From Gordionus sp. m RMFG-2023 (Eukaryota > Nematomorpha > Gordioida > Chordodea > Parachordodidae), in NCBI RefSeq assembly GCF_954871325.1, contig NC_088777.1:19817366-19881365 (forward strand): a stretch of DNA of 64,000 bases, written 5' to 3'. The notes under the pieces were generated by a model, which saw only the letters and a list, made by a program, of their open reading frames with translations, made no database searches and had not been told where the DNA came from. Positions within the stretch are counted from its first letter, which is position 1; every line of letters begins with the position of its first letter. Both the position numbers and the translations under genes were made by a program. Below are positions 10,801-25,800 of this stretch, in pieces.

Positions 10801-13800
10801 ATTGCTCATATTTTCAATTTCTTTTTGAAACAATATGCAAAATACAACCCAAATGATAATAAGAATGCCGAGCCGCGCTGAAAAAATTATCAAATAATAA
10901 ATTAGAACCTAGTTAAATTTTTAAAAAGTAATCCCGGGCCGGATCTGAAAATGAAATTTGCATAAATTCAGATTGGATCTTAAATTTTGACCAATCCTCT
11001 ATGTCTCTGATATCCATTATCAGTATTTATAAAAAAATCGTATTTGCAATTAGGTACTAATTAATCTCTGAAAACACGAGGGGTTCATACAGATCCTAGA
11101 CTTAAAAAAAACTATTACAAAATCCTATAATTATGTTGATCTGGATTTTTCAGTAGCTTAATGACTCTTTTGATGAGTGCCTTTTAAGATATCAAAGATT
11201 TTTAATCAATTTACAACTCTTTTTTGGCTAACTATGATAACTTCTATAAAAAATTTTAATGGATCAAGTTTTAAAAATATTATATTAGATAGAATGTTTA
11301 AGTATATTCTATAAATCACGACGAAAAACAAATTAATGATCGAGATATAATAGTTTGAAATTTAGATTCGTGCTCACCCCATGAATGCTCTCGTGTTATT
11401 TTTTTAAACGAATATTCTCAAAGGTTAAGACAATTATAAATATTTTTCTTCTACATTTAACTTCTTTTTTCCCCATGAAGATTCCACCAAGAACTCCTGC
11501 TATCTAATTTTAACGCCTACAATACCTATAATTGCTATAATAATACATGCCCCCAATCGTTGGCCAACAATTTAAACAATAATACTGATAAAAGACAATC
11601 CATGCTCATAGATTTGAGATGTAGGCAAGCCTTGGCCTTTCAAATGCTGAGTAGTGGTAATCCTGACCTGGTGCCTAATGTCTTAAAATTGCTTTCTCAA
11701 TCTCAAACGTTCAGCTCTAGTACGAATGTAGATAAAAACTCTTGTGGGTTATTGAATTTCAGCGTTAATAATAGCATTAGCTCAATTGGAAATGGCGGAA
11801 ACCCGAGAAACAATATCAATAATTTGACCATTAATATAATTGACGAGGACGCTTATTTTGAACAACAGGTAAATTGTTTTATTTTTTCATTTTGAGAAAC
11901 AATATCAATAATTTGACCATTAATATAATTGACGAGGACGCTTATTTTGAACAACAGGTAAATTGTTTTATTTTTTCATTTTTATATTGTATTGCCGATC
12001 ATTATAGTGTTTTTAGTCATATGGTGTTAATGTTAAATTATTTAACTTTGGCCAACTCCAATTCAGCTAAACCAAGGTTTTGCCTAAAAATTGACTAAAA
12101 CCTTTAAGTTGAGTCTCAACTAAAGATCGAGAACACTGAGGTTAATAACTTGGCCAAAGTAGTGACTTTTTCAAAAATATAGTGCGTCTAGAATTTTGAA
12201 AAAGGACACATTAGTCTAAAAAAGGTTATTAAAAATTTATACTTTGATATTATTCATCCACAGATATTGTCAATTGGGAAATTATAACTCTTAGTTCATT
12301 TCTAGTTGGTATTAACTCAATATACAAAATAATTTAATACCTAAAATTAAATTATAAATTGCCCATATTCGTCTTCTACCTTATTCGTGTATAATGTTTC
12401 CTTCATTTTATCTAATTACCAGTTTTTTAATCCAATTTTTTAGACCTTTTGTTTATTTAAATTTTAAATCTATTATATAATATATATGTGATTTTATTTT
12501 TCATTTAATTCACATAGAATAAATGGTGAGGTTAAATATCATATTAGTTAAGGAAAGATTATGATTTGATTTTAGGAAAAACAGTCCCTTCAAACCCGAC
12601 AATAGATTTTAAACATCAATATTTGGACATTGCCTATTTTATTCTCAAATGAAGTTTTATTTTATTTCTGTCAAATATTATAAATATAAAAACTACACTG
12701 TTAGCAAAGATCGGATCGGACCATTGATTTTCAATACACCTATCAAGAAATAATAAATTAAAAGAGTGTGCTTTATTTTTTAAATATTTATTAATTAATT
12801 ATCAGACTCTCATAACACCTTTAATGTACTGCAGCGTTGACGACAATTACACGATGGTTAAAACCTTATTGGCCTTTGTTTTGGATATCGATAAAGATGT
12901 AAAATATATTTCAAATTAAAATTATAATAATACTTTCAAAATTTTACACGTTATGAATATCTCTCTTTTAATCTATATATGTCATTTTTCAAGTGTATAA
13001 ATGAAATAATTAATTATTCTTTTATTAATCTTATTATTATAATTTATTAAAATTTACACAAAGCTACTAGAACGCAGAATAAGCATTTATCAAGATAACC
13101 TCACATAAAATATAATTATTCTATTCTAAAATGTTTTACCAAATTGATATCTTATTTTAATAAATATTAAATAAATTTAAAAGGTTATTATGACGAATGC
13201 TTCTTGCTGTAGCCATTTGCCTTCATATTATAGTGAGATATGCCATTGGACTGCTTTATCCTTTTCAGTTATATTCGGACATCTTAACATAGTTGAGGTA
13301 ATAGCATTTTTTTCAAAAAATGACCCATCGTATATTACTTTCTTTATTTTAAAAATTAATTATAATTTCAATTTACCATTTTGATATGATTGGTCAGTGT
13401 AAAAATATCGGCAGATACCATTATTTAAATAAAAGGGATTATTGGGCCGATGCATTATTAAATAACATTGTGCATTCATTTTTACAAGCCTTTTAAAAAA
13501 ATACACTGAAGGTATTGCTAGAAAATGGAGCAAATGTTGAAGGCGGTATTAAATGCGGGGAGGAATTATGTTTTTCTGAAACTCCCCTTCAATTAGCGTG
13601 CGCATCGGGTATTCATAATATCAATAATTCAAATTATGATCTTTTTATCGTAAAAGTATTTTTAATTAAGTATAATTATTTATTTTGAAATATTAAAATC
13701 AATAGGCCATGGAAAATGTAATTTTTCCATTTAAGTTCTCATCATCTCTTTTTAGAAACGCCATTTTATTTAATTAATCTTTACTTAATACTCATGTAAT

Positions 13801-16800
13801 AATTTTATAACATAAAATATTTTATTTTTATTGAATATGTTTAAATTTCACATACTTTTCTCTTTTAATTTCCTTTATATATAATTTTTATTTTTTTATG
13901 TTTTTTTTGGAAATTATAAACCCCGTAAAAAATTTTTCCTCTTTTTCAGAAAAATTTGTTATAGGTAGAGTTTTTTTTTCGCTGCGCTTTCCTAGTTCCC
14001 TTTAAAGTAATGTTTTAATTTATTTAAGAATCAAAATAAGTCATCTTTATCAAAATGGGCTCAACTCAATAATCATAATCATGGTAGATGATATGAGCAC
14101 TGGCCACCTACTCCAAATTGTCTCATAATATCTTATTTATTATGTAGGCAACCTTCGTATAGTTACTTCGCTTCTAAACAAAGGAGGGGATCCTTACTTA
14201 TGTACTGCTTATAACCATCGCAGCAGCTGTTGCTTGCCTCCTTCTCCTTCACCGAACGCTGCTAATCAACGTCACTATTATGGCTTGAATGTTAATCATA
14301 ATCGGTTCCAAGGGAATTCTGTCGAATACGGTGACGCTCTTTATAGTGAGACCTCCCGAAGACTTTACGGTTTTTTGTTTTTATATTATAGTCACTTTTT
14401 CTTTTTTTAATTATATTAATATAGGCAAAAGTAAGAAAAATGGGGTTTGTGCAAAGTTTTGGCGAAAAATAAAGAAGGTATATTGAGGAAATCAATTCTA
14501 ATCCAAATTTCATCTACCCTTTTTTTGTTTGGGTCACCGGTTACTTAATTCGATTGTTTAATTGAAATGGTTTTTGTAATTTACATAATAATTATCATTA
14601 ACAACTTAAAATTTAAATTTATTTTTTGTTGTAGTCATATATCGAAAGCCAATTGTTTATCACGATATATTGAATATTAAGGGTCAAAATTTTTGTAAAA
14701 TTGAAAAATATAATTATCAAATTGAGCCTGCCACACATTACCGTTACAATTTTTTCCCCATTTTATTTAATTTTAATGCAATTCAATAATTATTCCATTA
14801 CTCCTTCATTTTTTTCAGAAACACTTGACCTAAACCATCACCCTAGTGCTCATATAACTCCTTTGAGCTCAACTTGCGGGGTCAGAGCAGGAAGCCATGC
14901 CCCATTTGTTCTAGCGGCATCCCATGGAAGACTGGACATTGTGAGGGCGATGCTCGCTCAGCCCCTTATTCCAAAACCCAGAGATATTCTTTCTCTCGAG
15001 GAGATACTCGCTGAAGGTTGTTCCATGTTTACCCATAACAGGAGTAATAACTCCAAATGCCCCAGTCCGAGCCCTTCTAGCACATCGAACAAAGGAACAG
15101 GAGAATTTACCATCACAAGTTTACCACTCATTTAGAATAAAATTATTCCGTCGAAGATGAAAAAATAGAGGTCTTGATTGAGGGTTGGATAGTTTTAAAA
15201 TCATAAGAAAAAAAACGATGATTTGTCAGAGGTCCATAGCCCAACCCTTTATAACGAATAAATATTTTCTCCAAAGTGAATGAGTAACAACTAAATGGTT
15301 CAAGGTAGTTTTCAGCAAAGGAATATGGGATATTATAAATAGGGTTCCGGACCTAACCTGTACATCCGGATTCGGGTTCGAGACTTGTTTTTCTGAACCT
15401 GGACACATAAAAATATTAAGATTTTTGAACCTAAACCCGATTTTTTATCTCAGAACCCCATCCAAACTTGATATTTTGTTTTTACTCTTAATGCATTTAG
15501 GATAAAATTTCCCAAACTTTATTACCGTTTTCAATTTTCTACCAAATTTTAAAAATAGTTATTGAAACCTTTTTTTACTCTTATTCTTACAAAATAAGTT
15601 TACATACCATATATATTCTATTGATAGTGGGTAATTTCTCCTTATACTCGAAACTCACCCCGGATTATGTCGAACCTCAGGAATTGAAATCAATTTTTTT
15701 TTAAAATATGAACCTAAACCCATACCACATTTTTTAAAGATAAATTTTGAGCCTTGGTCAGAGATCTTAATGGGCCTTAATTTTTTAATCTGGCCCGCAG
15801 TCAAAATTTAAGCCCAGACCCTGCTCAGCCCATATTTAATATTAGAAAAAATTCCCAAGCCCAAAATAAATTTTAATAATTTTTCCCTAGTCCTCCAAAA
15901 ATTGAATTTATTGTATTTAATGAAAATAAACAATATTTAAGTGTATTTAAGCAATCATTTTGTTTATAATACTGAAATTTATATTTAAAAAAATAAATGA
16001 GCTAAATTTAAATTTTAAAATTTTGAAAACCTATCGCCGGCCCAGACCTACTAGAATTTAATATTAGTCTCCTGGGCCGCGGGTCGGATAGGCCCAGATA
16101 GTTTTTGACTTGAATCCTTACTAAACCCTTAAACATTTTATCGGGTCCAGACTGATTATAAGTTAAAAAAATTTTTTAACTTATTTTAGATATGCATAAT
16201 TGGAAGTCATTTGAGTAATCAAGGAGGAAAAATTAAAGGGTAATTATGTAATCAAAATATGGGTAGTGCCTCATTATGATTAAATTTACATGCCTTCTCT
16301 TGATTTGGGCTCAATGTTAATTTATTTTATTTCTAGTAGTAACTCTAATATAACCTGATTTTTAAAATAGGTGATATGTCATTAAAGTAATTAAAAAATT
16401 TAAATAAGGCAATTTTAATATATTACCAAGATCATTATTATAGCTGAACCAAATTGATTAAAACTATCACTTTTGAGCTTTTGGAAACAAATAATTAGGA
16501 CTATATAATTTTTTAAAAATTTTCTTTAATTTTATTTTTCCGAAAATCACAACAATTTTACAATATCCAAATTTTATATAAAAAAAATATATCAATTTCT
16601 ACATCAAAATAAAATAATAATAATATTTTTTTTACATTAATACAACTATAATAATTCATCCATTTTTTGAATTTATAGCTCATAACTTGGAAAAAATTAG
16701 TCTCGAAGAGGATTCTACCCAATCGAAAAATTCCCAAAATTCTCAAGCAACGATATTTACTTTTTCTACTTCATGTATTAACCCCATAAATACGCCAACG

Positions 16801-19800
16801 GACTTGAATTCTATCGTATTTAGCCCCAATTTTAGTAACATGGAAGAAATCAATCAATATTCTAATATTAATCACGTAGCTCTGACTCATTCGACATCTT
16901 TGAACGTTTCATCTAGTGTTACAACTTTTCCCGTCCTGAACTCTGAACTCAAAGGTCTCGATCACTCAAATCTCAACTTGGAAGGGCCAAACACAGCAGT
17001 TGCTAATAGAAATAATGTTATGAACGTTACGAACAGCGGGGGAACCCTGAACGCCATGAGTAACTATAATAATAATAGTGGCACTACGGGCAAAAGCAAG
17101 GATAAAAGCAGGAGGCATTCTCAGCCAAAACTAAATTATTCAGTAAGTCTTTAAAAAATATATATTTTATTGTTATTTTTTAAAATATAATATAAACTTT
17201 TTGGATTGTATATGTGAATAATGCTTTGAATTTTGTTCTTAAATATTATTTAATTTTTTTCTATTTGTTACTATTGGCTATTGTCAAATTTTGAGATTCT
17301 TAGCTAATCCACAAAATTTTATAAAAATTCAAGTCAAGGCTCGTTTTAAACTAAGGCATAATTGGAGTGGTTGGATCTTAATTTTCAAATATTTTTAAAA
17401 TTAGCATGGAAACGCTCCTATCAGAACCAAGCCTTAAAGTTTGAAAGTGATTAAGCATTTCAATGTTAATTTCTACTCAATTTGGAAATCTAAATGATTA
17501 TATTGATATTGGTACGTAGGGTAAAAGCAATAAATTTGATTTTCGAAGAAAAATGATAAATTATTAGTTGATTGACCAAACTTGATTAAGATAAAAAAAC
17601 AAAAAAAGCGATAATAATTTTTTGAAATGATTTTATAACAAAAATAATTCTATAGAAACGTATATTGTCGCCAAACATAACTAGTTTTATCAATAGCGTA
17701 AACAACATAACTAACAGCATAAATAAATCTGCCAACGATTATTTAACATTGCAGGAAATATTGGCCGAAGGATATATAATGCCCTCAACATCTGATACTA
17801 TAGGTACATATTTAAAAATTATTAAAACATAATTTGACGTATTTTATTTTTATTGACGTGTTAACATGCCTATAATTCTATTTATAAACCTATCCATAAA
17901 TAGTGTTACATTAGTGTTGTTAATTTGCTTGGTCGTAAAATATACGACCCAATTTTGTGCTCAGGCCGGCTCTGAACACTAACCCTGAACACATACCCGG
18001 AGTTCAAACCCGTCACAAAAACCCATTTATTTTTAGTTGTTTTTTGTTGAACTTAGGAAAGTATATATAAGATTTATTCTTTAGAAAAAGCGTTCCCTCT
18101 CGATAGGCAATATGGGTATCAATAAAGGTGTTTTAATCATAACTTGACTGTAATCATTATCATTTTCTAAATGGGTGGGTTTAGGTCTTGAGGGATCAGG
18201 AATATTTTAAACAACACAAAATATTGATATGGGGGTCAAATAAAAGGTGTTTTAATTATATCTTGACTGTAATCATAATTATTATTCTGTGAGCGGATAT
18301 GGCCCTTAATTTCTCAAGAAATAATAAAATTGGCGTTTATCGTTAGGGGTTACACAAGAAAAAAAAGGATAGATTAATTATATTTATTATTTTAATAATT
18401 TTATGGATCTCAAAGTATACTTTGTGTTTTGCATTATAATTTATAATTACGGAAAAAAATTTAAAAAAAGGCGAGCATCCTGCTATAAACCAACATAATG
18501 GGAACACATCTAGCTCATTTTTAAATAAATAAAAATAAATGAGGGTCTTAAGTTATTTTTTGTCAAATATTAGTATTTCAAATTTCTAAAAAACGACTTG
18601 ATCTAATTAATAAAAAAAATTGAGGATACTAAATTTCATATATTTTTTAATAAAATACAAAATTTCATAAATAGCGAGTGACGTGTTTTAGAGTTATAAA
18701 AATTTAAAAACACTACGTTAAATAAATATAGAAAGGTCAATTAGGCTGGTTTTCTGGTTTTTTGAAAAATGTCTGAACTTGTTAAATGAATTACAATATA
18801 ATTAGAGAGTCTAAAGGTTTCCTTAGAGAAATAGAGATCCAGCGGAAAAATATTATTCGCCAGGAACTTCCAAAAGGTAACAAATTATGTTTTCCGATAT
18901 ATTTAAAAATAAAAACATATTAATAATGAACTCCTTATTAGAAAGTAAGTGGATAAGTAGCAAAGAATTTTAATACTTTATATTAATTATATCAATCATT
19001 TCTATCAAGCACTATTGCATACGTGAATGCATTCGCCATATTACATTCGCGATAATACATTTTTATGCATTCGCGATAATATTTCGTGGTAATGCATTCG
19101 CGCTAATACATTCGCTATGATGCATTCATAGTAATGTCTTCGCTATGATGCATTCGCGGTAATACATTCGTTGTAATGCATTCGCGATACTGTTTTTGCT
19201 ATGATGCATTCGCGTTGATGCATTTCGCGGAAAAAGTTTCGCGGTATTGAAGTGATACGAAACAAAACTACTTACGAATAAATTGTGATAATTTAAAAAA
19301 ATATAAATTTTTAATGCATATAAGATACTAAGAATTCCTGAAGAGGAAAAGATTTGTCTTGACCTTTAAAGAGAACTGGGTAAGTATGATCAATTGCGGG
19401 AGAAATTTGGCCAAAATTTTTATTTTGCGGGAAGTTATCCCCTCCCCCCACCCCCATTATTTCTTAAATACTTCATATATAATAAAAAATGTTAGTAATG
19501 TTTTGTAATATTTTTCAAAGAAAAATGTTCTCATATTTTTAAGCGTGGGGATTAATATTACGAAAAAATTATACCCACTCGAATGCTTTTAGACCTTATA
19601 TTTTTGAGAATCATAAAAAATGGAGAGCATAATAATCTGCTCGAACAAGATATCAATATCTAGCGGTATTTTTAATATATTTATCTAATTACAACATCTA
19701 TCAATTTATGGTTTTTGTTCCAAGATCTTACTCTTAACTGTCGTATTGGGATAGAGAATCATGTGGGATTCGGAATCCCAACGTGGAGATTCGTTTTATT

Positions 19801-22800
19801 CGGGATCTTTTTTTAAAAATATTTAAAAAATATTCCGAATCCCCATGAAAAATAAAATAAAATAATTACTTTTTCTTTTCTTTTTTTGCGGCTGGCATCA
19901 TATAATTAAAAGGCCAAAATAAGGGATTTAAAAAGAGAATTTAAAAAAAAAGTAAATAGTATAAAATTAAGGCATATAATAAATGAAAAGGGATGAGGTT
20001 AAGACTTTATTTAAAAAAATATTAAAATATATTACTTTTTCTTCTCTTTTTTTGCGGCTGGCACCATATAATTAAAAGGCCAAAATAAGGGATTTAAAAA
20101 GATAATTTAAAAAAAAGTAAATACTATAAAATTAAAGCTTATAATGAATAAAAAGGGATGAGGTTAAGACTATTTTGTTTTAAAAAATATTAATAAATAT
20201 ATTTATAAAAAATCCGAATTATTGCAACAATTTTCGTTGAACATTTAAGCAGGAATGGTTACGTTTTGGTTACGGTTCTTGAGAAGAAATTTATATAAAG
20301 GTTCTGTTCGGTTCAGCTAATTATAAAGGTTTATAAAGTTTCATTACGGTTAGAAATTTTTTTTTTATTGAAGCAACACCATCTTCTAATTTATTTTTAT
20401 TATAAGCATTTATGAATTATATATAAAAAAAATATATAAAATTGAAAATAACTCATTTTTAAATATATTATTTGAACTTATAAGTAATATATTTTCAAGT
20501 ATAAATGGATTCCTTTTTGTTCGTTGTGACGATAACACATAGCCCCGAAAAAGCCCTTTCTACAGAAACTTGTGTTGCGGGAACCGCCAGTACTATAAGA
20601 GCACGTTTATACAATTCAGGATATTCAAATTATTTCCATTTCTAATATATAAAAACTGAACCGGTTTAACCGTTTTTTATAAAGGTTCTTTTTACTCCTT
20701 CAAAAAATAATTATATCGGTTCGGTTACAGTTATGGTTCAGATATTTATAACAAAAATAAATTTTATAAAAAAAATATTTAAGGGGATTTTTTAAAAAAA
20801 CAATTAAATTATATTTTTTTCCGCCTGGCTCAGAAAATTTTATTTTTTAGAGATATTTAATATGTATTACTTTTATGCTTTTCATTAAATACTCGAAAAA
20901 ATGATTTTAATATAAATTAAATGTAAAAAAATAAATGTGCCAATGAAAATATTCACGCCCATTCACGCTTACCACTAAAAAAATTTCGACCCGACCCGCC
21001 CTCTCACGAAAGGCAATATTTTGTTTAACGCCCGAAAATTCACGGTGTTTTTAAATTTTTCAAAACTTTAATGCTATAATTTTTTACACTTTTTTGAATT
21101 TATTCTATTTATTTCTTTAATTCCATAATCCATAATAACAAAAAATAAATACATATTATAAATCCAAATTTTTACTTAGAAAAAGAAGAATGTCTATTTT
21201 TTTTATTTCAATTGTGTACGCCTTTCCTCTAATAGGCGATATTTACTGAAAATACCCTTTCACTAGAAACCGAATTTGCCAGGGCGGACAAAATTTTACT
21301 CTCTAATTTTATCAAAACAAGAAATAAATTTTCCTGCTTCCAAAACTTCAAAATATTGCCATTGTTATTTGTTTTATTTTTTAAAATTTTATTTTGATAA
21401 TATTGATAGTATAATTTTTAAAAAAATGATAAAACACTAAAATATTAAAACTATATAAAAATATGTAAAAATATATAAAATTATTAAATAAAAATATATA
21501 TTGGTCCTTAGCCTTTTTGAAAAAAAAACATTTTGATAATCTCAACTTAAAATTTGTTTGTTGTTATAAATAATTTAGTTTTAACAATCTCTAAATGTGT
21601 CTTACCTTATTTGGCTCAACCTAAAGATACATAGTATTTTTCCTTATTCATAATTGATTTTTAAAAACGGCTAACTCAATATTACATCCAGAAAAATAAA
21701 CCATTATAATTTTTTATATACTGAACCGTTATAAATAACGAACGAAATGCCATATTGCATTGAATAATTGTTGCAATAATTCGGATTTTTTATAAATATT
21801 TTTTAATATTTTTTTTAAAACAAAAAAGTCTTAACCTCATCCCTTTTTATTCATTATATGCCTTAATTTTATACTATTTACTTTTTTTAAAATTCTCTTT
21901 TTAAATCTCTTATTTTGGCCTTTTAATTATATGGTGCCAGCTGCAAAAAAAAGAGAAGAAAAAGTAATTATTATTTTTTTTTCATGGGGGATTCGGAATA
22001 TTTTTTAAATATTTTTAAAAAAAGATCCCGAATAAAACGTGCCCCACGTTTGGATTCCGAATCCCACATGATTCCATATCCTATTACGACAGCGAAATCC
22101 AAATTAAAATATTTTTTAATAACTATTAGTTAGTCGATTAACATCACTGCCTATATTGATAAATTGTGATGATAAAAATATTCCAGCCCCCAAAAGACCT
22201 AGACCCGTTTACTTGGAATATTAATTTAGTTACAATTAAAACATAATAAAATTACCTTTTATTTGATTCATATCAATATTTTCAGTTGATTAAAATATTC
22301 TTGACCCTCAAAACCTAGATTCACCCACTTAGAATAATAATTATGATTACAATCAAAATATAATTAAATTTACTTTTATTTGGCGCTGTTAAAAATATTC
22401 CTGACCCCTTAAGATCTAGGACCGCCCACTTAAAATAATAATTATGATTACAGTCAAGATATAATTAAAACACCTTTTATTTGATGCCCAATTATTATTT
22501 TGTGTTAATAGAAATATTCCTGACCCTCGAGTCTTAAATTAGCTCATCGAGAGGAAACGTTTGTCCTCCTAATGAATAGATCTTTCGATTAGCTCTCGAT
22601 TGATATATATATTGAATATATATATACTTTCCTAAGTTCAACAAAAATACAACTATTAATTGATTTTTGCTCCGGGTCTGAACACCACATCTGGACCCCA
22701 GGTCTGTGCTCAGAGCTGGCTTAGTCGACCTTTAGACCCAAACCCTAGGTCTGGGTTTTACACAACCAACCAATTAACAACACAGTTACAATTGACCTGT

Positions 22801-25800
22801 TAAAAGAATGGGACAAGTAAGGAAACAAGCTTTAATATAATGAATTTACTGTAATTTATCCTTCGTATTTTAAAAATTTTGGTGTTTATAATAATAAATA
22901 CCAGAAATTAAGGAGACCAGTTCCAATAGCCTTCAATTACCTTCTTTCCCCGTGCTCCCAGAAAATTTGAAATCCAACAACAAATTTACTAGTAACAATT
23001 CATGTGTAGCTTCTACAAGTTTAAAACTGAAAAATACCAACAATATAAATTCGTTAATCGTGCAACAACCTAAAAATTTAACAGCGTGTAATTTAACCAA
23101 AGCCCAAGGAAGAGTCCTTATGGAAGCAATGTATCATGCAGCAGAGAGTGGTCATATTATAATATGTATGGAGCTCCGAAATTTAGGTATTTTTTACATT
23201 AATATATGAATCAACATTTATAATTTTATATCTATATAGGTATAGTTTGGAATCTCCACATCTGGATAACTTGCTTGACTCACGTAGCTTCCCAACCTCA
23301 ACCATTGTATACTCGAACTAGCCCAAATTTAGCTAACAACTTTAATACTAACAATTTACTCTTTCCTCAAAATATCTTACATTACCTGCTAACCGATTTT
23401 CCTAACGTCAAGTTCGACGAAGTTAATATACCGGAGTTTCTGGAGGCTGCCTTTCCCATCTTACTCAACCTATTCCGTTCCTATTTATCTAATAACTCAA
23501 CGTCAGAACAACATTTGGATGTAACTGATAATCTGGAGGATCAAAATCGCCACAATGATGATAATTTCAAAACTAGCTCAGAAATCTTTAAACCTGTTTG
23601 CAAAATATTGAGCGATTGTTATAGGGTTGGGGTTAGAACAGTTATCGAGGATGCAATGTTACCCCCTCCGATTCCGAATTCACCTCAATCGGTTCGATCT
23701 ACTCTTATAGGTAAGTATATCACTTAATGTTAGGCCCACCCACCTTTTTTAAAAAAACGCACGATACCTATCACATAAACGCCTTGGAATGATAATTTAA
23801 GTTTAAATAATTTATGTGTAGTAAAGGTGTTATGAAAAGAAATCGGTATACTCATGATATTAATTTCATTGTTGGATCAACATAAAAAGCAGGAATTATA
23901 AAATCGCCTGTTCTGTATATTATTATTTCATGTGGATCTCATACATTTCTACATACCTATTCTCTATTAGTAATGTTATACTTTTGAAAAGTCTTCTTAC
24001 AAGTTACATTTTTAAAAAGTAAGAAGTTATATAAAATAACTAGTTACATTCTTTACTATATAAATTGTTTATATAATTCATCATTTTTAACACTTGAGTG
24101 TTTTGGGAATATAATCAGATATTTTTTTAATTGATACAAAAAAAAGCCTATCGATATTATGGCTTGGATTTTTAGTAGCCTCCTATTTTTTAACATAATT
24201 GCAAAATTTTGTACATTTTCATTGAGTAAATTTTAAGATATTAATATTTCTTACAGGCCATGACACCAATTTTAATTCTTATAATTTTATTAGTTTGTGA
24301 TTTTTACAAAAATGTAACTAGTTACCTTACACCGAAACCTGCAATGGTCGAAATATTAGGCTCGACCCGGTATTTATTTTGGATCGGGATCACTAGCATC
24401 TACAAATTCTTTCTTTTTTTGTCATGTAACTTATTGTCCACTTAATTATTTCAAGATTTTTATTCATCAGGTATCGGCTGCCATCCTAGCAAAATTATTC
24501 AATTCGAATACGAATAATAAAAATTTACAATTTATTCAAAAAAATTATTTGCAACATATTCATTTTGAAACTTATTATTTTGTAAATTTAATAATTCATT
24601 TTTTTACTTTAATAATATCTCAAAAATTTTAATTGAATAATGTTTTTATTTCGAATATTTGATTCTCACAAATATGAATAATACCAATATTCCAATCGAA
24701 TACGAATAATATAATTATTTGGTAAAGATTTAAATTAAAAATAAAAATTTTTCTAACTTATAATTTTAAAATGCAAAATATGGATATAGGTTAGTCGATA
24801 TTCAAATGAATAATTTAAGAAGCATAATATGCTTATATATTTAAAAATAATTGAAATCAAATTTTTAAAATTATTTTCTTTAATTATATGATTTACTCGA
24901 CAATAATAATGCGATGTATTGATTTACAAAACTAAAAACACAAGATCCTTGCTATGTAAATAGCCCGGAGCTATCTGATATATCGTTTTTGGTCGAAGGG
25001 AAAATATTTTTTGGTCATAAAATCATATTGGTAAACTCTTCGCCCCGATTTAAAGCCATGCTATGCGATAAATTCGCCGAATCTAATCAGGATGTTATAC
25101 CCATACCAGACATACGTTACGATATTTTTAAGGTATAAATTAGAGCTCTTTGTGGACCTGTCCAGCCTGAGTTCGAAGCCGGATTTGGTTAAGCCGGACC
25201 TATTTATTATTTTCGAACTCGGAGAAAATTTATAATATTAAAATTAATAAATATTATACCTATTTTATGTTTTTTATACCTTTATTTTTATTAAAAAAAA
25301 GATATTCATATATTATAAAAGTTATAGCTTAAATTCGGGATGTGTCTATATTTTTTATCAGATTGGTTCTGGTCGACTATTCGTCTTTTTTCGGTTTGTT
25401 CATTTGTACTTTATCTGAGTATATTATTAAGCAATCCATTATTCTAATTTAACTAATATTTTTATATAAACTAGAATTAAAATTTTTATGCAATCTAAAT
25501 ATCAAAATTATTTCTGGATTAATATTAAGTAAAATTATTTTTATATAAACTAGAATTAAAATTTTTATGCAACCTAAATATCAAAATTATTTCTGGATTA
25601 ATATTAAGTAAAATTATTATTTAATTAGAACTTATATACAAAATATAGTAAAATGAGGTATAATAAAATATTTTCATTTAAAAAATTAAGCAAATAATTA
25701 TTTAAATTTTCGGGCCGGACTAGACGAACTCGAATCTAGAAAGATTTTTTTGAACTGGGCGGACCTCCCCCCCCCCTCTTTCCCAGTCTATGCAAAGCTC

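Larger units (their letters stand above)
17913..22784. mobile_element. 4.9-kb foldback hAT-like element filling an ABTB intron
   Basis: Target duplication GTTACATT (17905-17912) and GTTACAAT (22785-22792), 7 of 8 bases. TIRs begin AGTGTTGTTAATT and, from the right, TGTGTTGTTAATT. Long subterminal arms are inverted copies of one another: 17913-18350 pairs with 22140-22784, built of roughly 120-bp units containing TTGACTGTAATCATAATTAT and AGGTGTTTTAAT; 19745-20250 pairs with 21750-22110. The left inner arm has a 166-bp unit twice (GCGGCTGGC at 19888 and 20054). The centre holds two unlike hAT transposase tail remnants, suggesting nested insertions. Confidence 0.8.

Noticed and set aside
11874-12098. 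74-codon frame after exon D
   Set aside because: It is the duplicated exon end read on into the intron; the apparent protein similarity to exon D comes from the 89-bp duplication.
24260-24445. 61-codon hydrophobic plus-strand frame in an ABTB intron
   Set aside because: It overlaps a hAT-like fragment, and the exons on both sides join in frame without it.
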